A stretch of DNA of 64,000 bases from Streptomyces sp. 1222.5 (lineage in GTDB: Bacteria > Actinomycetota > Actinomycetes > Streptomycetales > Streptomycetaceae). Below, in pieces: positions 1-7,091 of this stretch. The DNA lies in NCBI RefSeq assembly GCF_900105245.1, contig NZ_FNSZ01000001.1, positions 2,170,001 through 2,234,000 of the forward strand, given 5' to 3'. Below the pieces are notes generated by a model. That model made no database searches. It was not told the origin of the DNA and saw nothing but the letters and a program-made list of their open reading frames with translations. The stretch's first letter is position 1, and each line of letters opens with the position of its first letter. The translations under genes were made by a program, and so were the position numbers.

Positions 1-157
1 AACGGAGGTCATCGGTAGCCTCTCGGTTTTCCCTGGGCAACGCGGGAAACGGCACCCGGACCCCGGGATACGCCCCCGAGCGTCCGGTTCCGGGTGACCC
101 TCCCGTCACCCTCAAAGATCCATCGTAGGTTTCGAGACAGAGAACGGCGGCGACGAG

Positions 158-1831
158 ATGCGGCTGCGCGCACTGCTGGACACCGACGCGCTGGGCCTGC
201 GGCTGCTCGGCGGCGAGGACGAGCTGGACCGGTCGGTCCGCGGGGTCATGACGACCGACCTGCGCGACCCGTCCCGCTACCTCTCCGGCGGTGAGCTGGT
301 CCTCACGGGCCTGGCCTGGCGCCGGGACGCCGACGACTCCGAGCCGTTCGTCCGCATCCTGGTGCAGGCCGGGGTGGCGGCCCTCGCCGCCGGCGAGGCC
401 GAGCTGGGCGATGTGCCGGAGGACCTGGTGCTGGCCTGCGCCCGGCACCGGCTGCCGCTGTTCGCGGTGCACGAGTCGGTGGCGTTCGCGTCGATCACCG
501 AGCACGTCGTACGGCAGGTCTCCGGAGAGCGTGCCGGGGACCTGGCGGCGGTCGTGGACCGGCACCGGCGGATGATGACCTCGGGCCCGGCGGGCGGCGG
601 CCCGGACGTCGTCCTGGACCTGCTCGGCACCGACCTGGACCTGCGCGCCTGGGTGCTCTCCCCCACCGGCCGCCTGATCGCCGGCTCCAAGGAGACGGGC
701 CCGGCGCTGCCCGTCGAGACCTGCGCGCGGCTCGCCGCCGAGCACCTGGCCGCCACCCGCACCGGACGGCGCGGACCGCACCGCTTCCTGCTGGACGGGG
801 TGACGTACTCGCTCTTCCCGGTCCGTTCCTCCGGCCGCTCCCCGCAGGCCGCCCGGGACGTCCGCGAGACGGTCCTGTCGGACTGGCTGCTGGCCGTCGA
901 GGCCGACGCCGGCGACTGGCCCGAGGAGCGCCTGGACCTGCTCCAGGGCGTCACGCAGCTGATCGCCGTGGAGCGGGACCGCCGGGACGCGGCCCGCACG
1001 GTCCGGCGCCGGTTGGCCCAGGAGGTGCTGGAACTGGTCCAGACGGGCGCCGCTCCCGCCGAGATCGCGGCCCGGCTGCGGGTGGCCGCGCCGGTGCTGC
1101 TGCCCGGGCTCGGCACGGCCCCTCACTGGCAGGTCGTCGTGGCCCGCGTCGAGTGGGAGGGCCAGGAGGCCGAGGGCGGTCCGGTCGCCCAGTCGCTCCT
1201 GGAGGAAGTGCTGGTCGACCCGCTGGCGACCGGCCCGGAGCCCTCGGACCGCATCGCCGTGGCCCACACCGGCGACGAGGCCATCGCCCTGGTCCCGCTG
1301 CCCGCGGTCTCCGCCGAGCACGACGGCTCCGAGACGGGGCTGCTGGCCGACTCCCTGCTGCAGTCGGTGCGGGAACCGCTGACGGCGGGTCTGAACGACG
1401 ACGGACGGCTCACCCTCGGCGTGAGCGCGGCCGTGCACTCCGCGGAGGGGCTGCGCGGCGCCCTGGAGGAGGCCCGGCACGCCCGCCGGGTCGCCGCGGC
1501 CCGTCCCGGCCGGGTCTGCGCGGCCGGCCACCAGGAACTGGCCTCGCACGTCCTGCTGCTGCCGTTCGTCCCCGACGACGTCCGCCGCGCCTTCACGGCA
1601 CGCCTCCTGGACCCCCTGAAGGACTACGACCGCCGCCACCGGGCGGAGCTGATCCCGACCCTCGAGGCGTTCCTCGACTGCGACGGCTCCTGGACCCGCT
1701 GCGCCACCCGTCTGCACCTGCACGTCAACACGCTGCGCTACCGGGTGGGCCGTATCGAGCAGTTGACGGGACGGGACCTCTCGCGCCTGGAGGACAAGCT
1801 GGACTTCTTCCTGGCCCTGCGCATGAGCTGA
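158..1831 (+). CDS. PucR-family transcriptional regulator
   Basis: A cytoplasmic DNA-binding regulator of about 557 residues. The N-terminal ~120 residues follow the PucR ligand-sensing pattern (GVMTTDLRDPSRYLSGGELVLTGL, here shown only in part: DLRDPSRYLSGGELVLTG; then the CARHRLPLFAVHESVAF region). The C-terminus carries the PucR helix-turn-helix, with CATRLHLHVNTLRYRVGRIE followed by a DKLDFFLALR tail. Length is normal for the family. The ATG is preceded by a purine-rich GGCGGCGACGAG, a modest ribosome site. PucR proteins usually control purine, amine or amino-acid catabolism genes next door, but the likely target lies upstream of this window. A stem-loop follows the stop, so the gene appears to be monocistronic. 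The family is clear; the target is unknown. Confidence 0.92.
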   Translation: MRLRALLDTDALGLRLLGGEDELDRSVRGVMTTDLRDPSRYLSGGELVLTGLAWRRDADDSEPFVRILVQAGVAALAAGEAELGDVPEDLVLACARHRLPLFAVHESVAFASITEHVVRQVSGERAGDLAAVVDRHRRMMTSGPAGGGPDVVLDLLGTDLDLRAWVLSPTGRLIAGSKETGPALPVETCARLAAEHLAATRTGRRGPHRFLLDGVTYSLFPVRSSGRSPQAARDVRETVLSDWLLAVEADAGDWPEERLDLLQGVTQLIAVERDRRDAARTVRRRLAQEVLELVQTGAAPAEIAARLRVAAPVLLPGLGTAPHWQVVVARVEWEGQEAEGGPVAQSLLEEVLVDPLATGPEPSDRIAVAHTGDEAIALVPLPAVSAEHDGSETGLLADSLLQSVREPLTAGLNDDGRLTLGVSAAVHSAEGLRGALEEARHARRVAAARPGRVCAAGHQELASHVLLLPFVPDDVRRAFTARLLDPLKDYDRRHRAELIPTLEAFLDCDGSWTRCATRLHLHVNTLRYRVGRIEQLTGRDLSRLEDKLDFFLALRMS

Positions 1832-1839
1832 GGTCAGCG

Positions 1840-1877
1840 GGGGCGCGAGGGGCCGGATCCGGTCACGCTCGCGCCCC
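1840..1877 (+). terminator. Stem-loop after the PucR gene
   Basis: GGGGCGCGAG at 1840-1849 pairs with CTCGCGCCCC at 1868-1877. The 18-nt loop contains a second small palindrome, CCGGATCCGG, at 1853-1862. It starts 9 nt after the PucR stop codon, so it is probably its transcription terminator. There is no U-tract, as is usual in Streptomyces. Confidence 0.6.
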
Positions 1878-1883
1878 ACGACT

Positions 1884-1901
1884 TTGTGAAATCTTTCACC
1901 C
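1884..1901. promoter_or_regulatory. Rex-like operator
   Basis: TTGTGAA-ATCT-TTCACCC, a nearly perfect dyad. The published Streptomyces Rex operator is TGTGAA-N4-TTCACA, and this site matches 11 of those 12 fixed positions. Rex is the NADH/NAD+-responsive repressor of respiratory genes. The site lies about 85 bp before the GTG at 1983. The core also reads GTGAAA-TC-TTTCAC, so a Crp-type or unrelated dimeric repressor remains possible. Confidence 0.5.
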
Positions 1902-1982
1902 GACGTCTTGGCCCCGCCCCGCGACAGATGCTGGAATGCCGCCACCACTCAACAGCTCGATGGCGTGCTCGGGGAGGGCAAC

Positions 1983-2765
1983 GTGGCGCATACCGCCATG
2001 TCTGGTAACGGAACGACCGCTGGTGACGATCCTCTCCAGACCGCGGTATGGCGGCTGCGCTCGCGGGCCTGCTGGGCCGACGCGGCGGCGCTGCTGCCAC
2101 CCGGCACACCGGCGACGGCGCTGCAACGGGCCGCGCTGCTCGTCGAACGGTGCCTGTACACCGAGCGGGGCTGGCAGGAGGCCGAGGACGCGCTGCGCAC
2201 GGCGGAGGCGCTCGCGCACGGCGACGAGGAGCGCGGCGCTGCGGCCTGCGAGCGGGGCCAACTCGCCTACGCGGCGACGCTGCACGGGGTGCGGGACCGG
2301 GCCGACGAGGCGCGGGCCGCGCTCGGCCGGGCGGCGGCGCTGATCGCTCCCGGGGCGGCCGGGCGGGCCCTGCTGGACTTCCGCCGGGGGCTGCTGGCGG
2401 AGAACCTGAGCCACTCGCCGCAGGCGGCCCGTGCCGCGTACCGGCGGGCCCACGCGGGTGCCGTCGCGCACGCCGACCCCCTGCTGCTGTCCTTCACCTG
2501 GCGCCATCTGGCCGGACTCGCGCTGCGGGACGGGGAGTTGGCCGAGGCGCGGCACGGCTTCGCCGAATCCCTGCGGATCCGGGAGGAGTTGGGCTACCTG
2601 GTGGGTACGGCGCCGGCGCTGGCGTCGCTGGCCGACGCGGAGTCCGAACCGGAGGCGTCCCGGCTGCGGGAGGAAGCGCGCCGCCTGTTCCGCCTCCTGG
2701 GCGGCGTCCCGACCTGGCTGGCGGCCCAACTGACACCTCCGGCACCGGGGGCGGCGACGGCGTAG
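1983..2765 (+). CDS. Helical-repeat (TPR-like) protein
   Basis: About 260 residues, Ala-, Arg- and Leu-rich, almost entirely helical by composition. It is built from helix pairs resembling TPR repeats (for example ALRTAEALAHGDEERGAAAC and DEARAALGRAAALIAPGAAG, later GELAEARHGFAESLRIREEL). The GTG at 1983 is chosen because GGGGAGG sits 5 nt upstream; an in-frame ATG at 1908 has no such site and an ATG at 1998 is possible. No signal peptide or membrane segment is visible, so the product is probably a cytoplasmic scaffold. No enzymatic motif is seen. A Rex-like operator lies upstream, hinting at redox control. The function is not recognised. Confidence 0.75.
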   Translation: MAHTAMSGNGTTAGDDPLQTAVWRLRSRACWADAAALLPPGTPATALQRAALLVERCLYTERGWQEAEDALRTAEALAHGDEERGAAACERGQLAYAATLHGVRDRADEARAALGRAAALIAPGAAGRALLDFRRGLLAENLSHSPQAARAAYRRAHAGAVAHADPLLLSFTWRHLAGLALRDGELAEARHGFAESLRIREELGYLVGTAPALASLADAESEPEASRLREEARRLFRLLGGVPTWLAAQLTPPAPGAATA

Positions 2766-2814
2766 CACCGGGCGGGAGAGGTTTCACCGCCGGGCGCGGC
2801 CCGGTGCCGGCTGA

Positions 2815-2930
2815 TCGCGCAGTTCCCCGCGCCCCTCGGGACACCGCCCTTGGCGCACGCCGCGACGGCGCCGCCCGACTTGCCGGTGGCGACGGCTGCA
2901 CCCCCCTCAGGGGCGCGGGGAACTACGCGA
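2815..2930. repeat. Split long inverted repeat of the Streptomyces GCGCAGTTCCCCGCGCCCC type
   Basis: The left arm, 2815-2836, reads TCGCGCAGTTCCCCGCGCCC plus CT. The right arm, 2909-2930, is its reverse complement with one mismatch. The arms are separated by 72 bp. I know this sequence as a very common intergenic repeat in Streptomyces genomes, usually with adjacent arms. It lies between convergent genes and may serve as a terminator for both. Confidence 0.75.
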
Positions 2931-2993
2931 CAAGCCACGACGGACCCGCGCCCGGCGACGGACCACGCACCCACGGCGCCGGCCCGCGACCGT

Positions 2994-3785
2994 TCAGCCC
3001 GCGCCCGCGAAGTGCTCGTTCACCAGCGCCGCCACCACGTCCAGGTCGCGCACGGTCAGCGCGTCCAGCAGGGCCGTGTGCTCCGCCGCGTCGGCCAGCA
3101 GCCCGGCCCGCCCGAGCGGTACCGGCGGCCACTGCGCACGCCGGTGCAGGTCCTCCGCGATCCGCACCAGCTGCCCGTTGCCGGACAGGGCGAGCAGGGC
3201 CCGGTGGAAGGCGCGGTCGGACTCCGCGTACGTCGCCGGACAGCCGGAGGCGGCCGCGCGTGCCGTCTCCTCGGCGAGGGGACGCAGCTCGGCCCACCGC
3301 TCGGCCGGCACCGTGCGGGCCAGCCGCAGCATCACCGGCACCTCGATGAGCGCCCGCACCTCCGCCAGCTCGGCCAACTCCCGCGCCCCGCGCTCGACCA
3401 CCCGGAAGCCGCGGTTGGGCACGACCTCGACGGCACCCTCCAGCGCGAGCTGCTGCATGGCCTCCCGGACCGGGGTGGCCGAGACGCCGAAGCGGTCCCC
3501 GAGCACGGGCGCCGAGTAGACCTCGCCCGGCTTCAGCTCGCCCGCGACCAGTGCGGTGCGCAGCGCGTCCAGGATCTGCCCGCGCACCGATGACCGCTGG
3601 ACCACGGGGCGCTGCCCGGGGACCGGCCGCTCGGCGTGGGTGTGCTCGCCCCGGACGCCGGGCAGGGCGGTGTCCCGCTCCCGACAGCCGTCGAGGGCGT
3701 CCGCCGCGCGCTGCTGCGCAGGCACCCGGGCCACGCCGCTCCGGGGTATGCCCGCCCCGGCGGGGGCCTGCACGCCCTGCTTCAC
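2994..3785 (-). CDS. GntR-family regulator, FadR/FCD type
   Basis: A winged-helix regulator of about 263 residues. The DNA-binding part (SSVRGQILDALRTALVAGEL, then FGVSATPVREAMQQLALEGA) follows a long ~70-residue polar N-terminal extension. The C-terminal half is an all-helical FCD ligand domain (ESDRAFHRALLALSGNGQLV and the closing EHTALLDALTVRDLDVVAAL). The GTG at 3785 is chosen because AGGAGG sits 4 nt upstream; an ATG at 3821 in the same frame lacks a ribosome site. Metal-dependent FCD domains bind carboxylic acids, so it probably senses an organic acid, but no catabolic gene is adjacent. It is divergent from the FhuF-like gene and shares the 3786-3953 control region. Confidence 0.88.
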   Translation of the reverse strand: MKQGVQAPAGAGIPRSGVARVPAQQRAADALDGCRERDTALPGVRGEHTHAERPVPGQRPVVQRSSVRGQILDALRTALVAGELKPGEVYSAPVLGDRFGVSATPVREAMQQLALEGAVEVVPNRGFRVVERGARELAELAEVRALIEVPVMLRLARTVPAERWAELRPLAEETARAAASGCPATYAESDRAFHRALLALSGNGQLVRIAEDLHRRAQWPPVPLGRAGLLADAAEHTALLDALTVRDLDVVAALVNEHFAGAG

Positions 3786-3892
3786 GGGTCCTCCTGGCGG
3801 CTTGTCGGTACTTGGGGTCATTAACGACGGCTTGTCACTTGTCCGTCAAGCACCTTAGGCGCACCGAGGGCCAGTTCAAACTCCCGTACGAG

Positions 3893-3915
3893 CAGGTAAG
3901 GTAAGCCTTACCTGT
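3893..3915. promoter_or_regulatory. Iron box (DmdR1/IdeR-type operator)
   Basis: CAGGTAAGG-TAAG-CCTTACCTG at 3893-3914 is a perfect 9+9 bp dyad. The 19-mer starting at 3897 (TAAGGTAAGCCTTACCTGT) agrees at 14 positions with the known actinobacterial iron box TTAGGTTAGGCTAACCTAA. It lies about 40 bp before the FhuF-like gene, where iron-loaded DmdR1/IdeR would repress transcription. It is about 108 bp upstream of the divergent GntR start. Confidence 0.8.
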
Positions 3916-3953
3916 TCCAGTCCCGCCCGCGATCAAGGATCGGTGGTCCCGCC

Positions 3954-4796
3954 ATGCCCGCTGCGGCCTCGCCGTTCACCGCCGCCTTCGACCGTCTCGC
4001 CGCCGCCTTCCCCGGCCTGACCGTGGCGGAGCCGGACCCGGCCGGCCCGGCGCCCCGGGGGGACGGCTGGGTCACCGCTGCCGGGCTGGCGGCGGGCGGG
4101 GCGGAGCTGGACGCCTTCCTCGCCTGGGACGAGGACCAGGTGCTGCGGGACTACGGCACCCGGGCCCGCCCGGACGTCGTCGCGAGCTTCGGCCTGCACC
4201 GCTACGCCTGGCCGGCCTGCCTGCTGATCACCGTTCCCTGGTTCCTGCGGCGCCGGGTCCCCCGGCTGCCCGTGACGCATGTCTCGTACGACCGCACCGC
4301 CGGCCGCATGGCGATACACGGGCCCGTCTCCTTCGCCTGCCTGCCGGACGACCCCGCCGCCGCCCTGCCCGGCGCCGTCGTCGTACCGGACGAGGAGGCG
4401 CTGCGGGCCGAGGTGCGGGCGGCCGTGGCCGAGCACCTGGAGCCGGTGCTCGCCGCCTTCGGGCCGCGGATGCGGCGGCGCGGGCGGGCCCTGTGGGGCA
4501 TGGCGACCGACGAGGTCGTGGAGGGGCTGTGGTACGTGGCCCGCCTGTTCGGACAGAACGAGGAGCGGCGGGCCGTGCGGGAGCTGGAGCTGCTGCTGCC
4601 GGGCGCGACCCGGCCGTATGTCGGCTCCGCCGCGTTCCGGGTGCTGACCGGCCCGGACGGCGAGCCGCTGCCGACCCGTGACCGGGCGAGCTGCTGCATG
4701 TTCTACACGGTGCGCCCGGAGGACACCTGCGCCACCTGCCCGCGCAGCTGCGACAGCGACCGGATCGCCAAGTTGGCCGTCTCTGACGCGGCTTGA
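3954..4796 (+). CDS. FhuF-like (2Fe-2S) siderophore-iron reductase
   Basis: About 280 residues. The C-terminus carries the FhuF cluster ligands: CCMFYTVRPEDTCATCPR, that is C-C-x10-C-x2-C, which holds a [2Fe-2S] centre in E. coli FhuF. Family members reduce ferric siderophores in the cytoplasm to release Fe2+. A central helical region (ALWGMATDEVVEGLWYVARL) is also typical. No signal peptide is seen. No siderophore transporter is adjacent, so it may serve a xenosiderophore system encoded elsewhere. The strong iron box just upstream supports a role in iron acquisition and predicts induction under iron limitation. The start ATG has no obvious SD. Confidence 0.88.
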   Translation: MPAAASPFTAAFDRLAAAFPGLTVAEPDPAGPAPRGDGWVTAAGLAAGGAELDAFLAWDEDQVLRDYGTRARPDVVASFGLHRYAWPACLLITVPWFLRRRVPRLPVTHVSYDRTAGRMAIHGPVSFACLPDDPAAALPGAVVVPDEEALRAEVRAAVAEHLEPVLAAFGPRMRRRGRALWGMATDEVVEGLWYVARLFGQNEERRAVRELELLLPGATRPYVGSAAFRVLTGPDGEPLPTRDRASCCMFYTVRPEDTCATCPRSCDSDRIAKLAVSDAA

Positions 4797-5112
4797 GTGT
4801 CCATCAGGTCCGGAGCACGGTCCCGGGTCCATTAGGATCATCGCCGTCGGACCACCCCGCCCCCGGAGGACCCTCCAGGCGGGTGCTTCACCACTTCCTC
4901 ACCCGTCGCGGGAACTTTCCGCGGAACCATCCGTACGGGTAGTCTTGTTCGAACTCAACTCCCGCCCTTCACACGGCAGTTCGAGCAGATGGCCGCCTTG
5001 GGCATCCCCTTGCGCCTTATTGGCGGCCTCTTGCCCCGAAACCCCCTGAGGGACGTCGGGAGTGGGCCACTATGGCGGGCGTTACGCCCTATCCCAATGC
5101 AAGGGACCCCTG
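4797..5112. other. Intergenic region before the DUF2637 gene
   Basis: 316 bp with no plausible ORF. TAGTCT at 4940-4945 could be a -10 element, but I see no matching -35. A palindrome GTTCGAAC lies near 4948. Nothing else is convincing. Confidence 0.4.
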
Positions 5113-6153
5113 ATGAGACTGACCGACATATCGCTGAACTGGCTGCTTCCGGGCGCCGTGCTGCTCCTGGGCATGCTGGCGGCGGTGGCGGTACTCGCGC
5201 GCGGGAAGCGCACCTCCGGGGAGAACGCGAGTGCGGACGACTCGTGGGAGCGCAGCGAGGAGCGGCGCAGGCGCAAGGAGGCCGTCTACGGCACGGCCTC
5301 CTACGTACTGCTGTTCTGCTGTGCGGCGGTCGCGGCCGCCCTGTCCTTCCACGGCCTCGTCGGCTTCGGCGAACAGAACCTGGGGCTGACCGACGGATGG
5401 CAGTACCTGGTGCCCTTCGGCCTGGACGGCGCGGCGATGTTCTGCTCCGTGCTCGCCGTGCGGGAGGCCAGCCACGGCGACGCGGCCCTCGGCTCCCGGA
5501 TACTCGTGTGGATGTTCGCCGCGGCGGCGGCCTGGTTCAACTGGGTGCACGCGCCCCGGGGCGTGGGGCACGCCGGTGCGCCGCAGTTCTTCTCCGGCAT
5601 GTCGCTGTCGGCGGCCGTCCTGTTCGACCGGGCGCTGAAGCAGACCCGCCGGGCCGCGCTGCGTGAGCAGGGCCTGGTGCCGCGTCCGCTGCCGCAGATC
5701 CGGATCGTGCGCTGGGTGCGGGCGCCGCGCGAGACCTACGGGGCCTGGTCGCTGATGCTCCTGGAGGGTGTGCGCAGCCTCGACGAAGCGGTCGAGGAGG
5801 TGCGCGAGGACAAGCGGCAGAAGGAGGAGACCCGCCAGCGGCGGCGCGACCAGCAGCGCGTGGAGCGCGCCCGGCTGAAGGCCATAAGCCGGGGACACCG
5901 CGGCCTGATCGGCCGGGCGAACCGGGAGGTGGAGGTGCAGGCGGTCGAGCGCGGGCCCGCCCAGGCGACCGCGGAGCCTGCCATATCGACGGCGGAGCAG
6001 CTGCCCGTGCGCGCCCGGCCCTCCCTGCAGCCGGTCCGCAGCGGTTCTGAACCGGTGACCGTCGACCTCACCGCGGAGGACGACACCATGGCGCTGCCGC
6101 GCCTGGACTCCCTGGAGCGCAAGCTGAAGGACCTGGAGCAGCAGTTCGGCTGA
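5113..6153 (+). CDS. DUF2637 membrane protein
   Basis: About 346 residues. The first ~190 hold four or five membrane segments: one near residues 8-28, then ASYVLLFCCAAVAAALSF, LVPFGLDGAAMFCSVLAV, ILVWMFAAAAAWFNWV and a shorter one. This is the DUF2637 module also found in Streptomyces plasmid transfer (Spd-type) proteins. It is followed by a charged, probably coiled-coil cytoplasmic stretch (VEEVREDKRQKEETRQRRRD) and an acidic tail ending in an amphipathic helix, LDSLERKLKDLEQQF. The ATG at 5113 follows AAGGGA; an in-frame ATG at 5062 lacks a ribosome site. No transfer genes are nearby, so this is a chromosomal family member of unknown role. Confidence 0.85.
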   Translation: MRLTDISLNWLLPGAVLLLGMLAAVAVLARGKRTSGENASADDSWERSEERRRRKEAVYGTASYVLLFCCAAVAAALSFHGLVGFGEQNLGLTDGWQYLVPFGLDGAAMFCSVLAVREASHGDAALGSRILVWMFAAAAAWFNWVHAPRGVGHAGAPQFFSGMSLSAAVLFDRALKQTRRAALREQGLVPRPLPQIRIVRWVRAPRETYGAWSLMLLEGVRSLDEAVEEVREDKRQKEETRQRRRDQQRVERARLKAISRGHRGLIGRANREVEVQAVERGPAQATAEPAISTAEQLPVRARPSLQPVRSGSEPVTVDLTAEDDTMALPRLDSLERKLKDLEQQFG

Positions 6154-6187
6154 CGGCCGGCCCCGCGGTACGGACCGCGGTGACAGC

Positions 6188-6236
6188 AGTACGGGACGGG
6201 GGCGTGACCACGCGGGTCACGCCCCCGTCCCGTACT
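6188..6236. terminator. Bidirectional terminator between convergent genes
   Basis: A perfect 22-bp stem: 6188-6209 (AGTACGGGACGGGGGCGTGA plus CC) pairs with 6215-6236 across the 5-nt loop ACGCG. It lies 35 bp after the DUF2637 stop and 34 bp after the RsbW-like gene stop, and can serve both. Confidence 0.88.
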
Positions 6237-6269
6237 CGTGCCCACGCACGCTGCCGCGCCCGCCGTCCC

Positions 6270-6743
6270 TCAGGCCGCCTCGGCGCCGAGTTCGAACCAC
6301 ACCGACTTGCCCACCCCGTGCGGCAGTACCCCCCAGCTGTCCGCCAGGGACTGCACCAGCACCAGGCCCCGGCCGTTGGTGTCCTCGTCCCCGTCCGGGC
6401 CGCGCAGGTCGGGTCTGCGGCCCACGAAGTCCCGTACCTCCACCCGCAGTCCGTCCGCGTCCACGACCACGATCAGGACGGCGTCGTCGTCGGTGTGGAC
6501 GAGCGCGTTGGTGACCAGTTCGCTGGTGAGCAGCTCGGCGATCTCGGAGCGGCCCGGCTTTCCCCAGTGCCGCAGCAGTTCGCGCACCTCACGGCGTGCC
6601 CGGGGCACTGCCCTGAGATCGGCCCGGCCCAGCCTGCGCCGGAGCCGGTGCGCGTGTTCCGTGATGGTGTCGGCCTGTTCCCCCGCGTCCGCCGAGGAGG
6701 CCCCGATGACCACGGGACCGCCCCCTCGCGCCTGCCTCTTCAT
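6270..6743 (-). CDS. RsbW-like anti-sigma/ATP-binding protein
   Basis: About 157 residues with an HATPase fold of the Streptomyces RsbW type. It has an N-box ELLTSELVTNALVHT, a G1-like ADGLRVEVRDFVGRRP and a G2 NGRGLVLVQSLADSWG; the linker before the domain is basic. Such proteins act as serine kinases or anti-sigma factors for SigB/SigF-like factors, or as ATPase modules of PP2C partner-switching cascades. The ATG at 6743 is preferred because GGGGG lies 4 nt upstream; an in-frame ATG at 6833 would add 30 residues but has no ribosome site. No cognate anti-anti-sigma gene is adjacent, though a PP2C-like gene lies 2.2 kb away. Confidence 0.85.
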   Translation of the reverse strand: MKRQARGGGPVVIGASSADAGEQADTITEHAHRLRRRLGRADLRAVPRARREVRELLRHWGKPGRSEIAELLTSELVTNALVHTDDDAVLIVVVDADGLRVEVRDFVGRRPDLRGPDGDEDTNGRGLVLVQSLADSWGVLPHGVGKSVWFELGAEAA

Positions 6744-7091
6744 GACCCCCGCCCGCACGCCGCCGGTCCCTGCCCCTCCTGGTCGAACACGTTCACGGGG
6801 GGATGCTTGCCCAGTGGGCTCACAGCCAGTCATCGCGGATGTCCGATGACCGGCGGTTCGGCCACCGCCGGACGCCGCCCCTCCCGGTCCGGGAAACCTC
6901 GGACCGGGGTGCCGAGCGCTCCCGGACCACCGCTGGGCGCCACTGACGCCCCGTTACGGCAGCGCAGCTGCGTCCGGCACCCGCCGTCGGCATACCGTCA
7001 CGGGCGGTGAAACTGGCCGAAATCCGCTCCTCCGGCAGTGGTCCGGAGTCCGAGGTTCCGCTGTCCCGGCCCGCCGACTCGGCCCGCCGGG
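6744..7091. other. Intergenic region between poxB stop and the RsbW-like gene
   Basis: 348 bp if the short start of the RsbW-like gene is right, 258 bp otherwise. It must hold that gene's promoter. I see only a small palindrome CGCAGCTGCG near 6965 and no clear terminator for poxB. Confidence 0.35.

Noticed and set aside
5113..6153. The DUF2637 gene as evidence of an integrated conjugative element
   Set aside because: No integrase, tra/FtsK-like gene, att repeat or tRNA is nearby, and base composition is unchanged.
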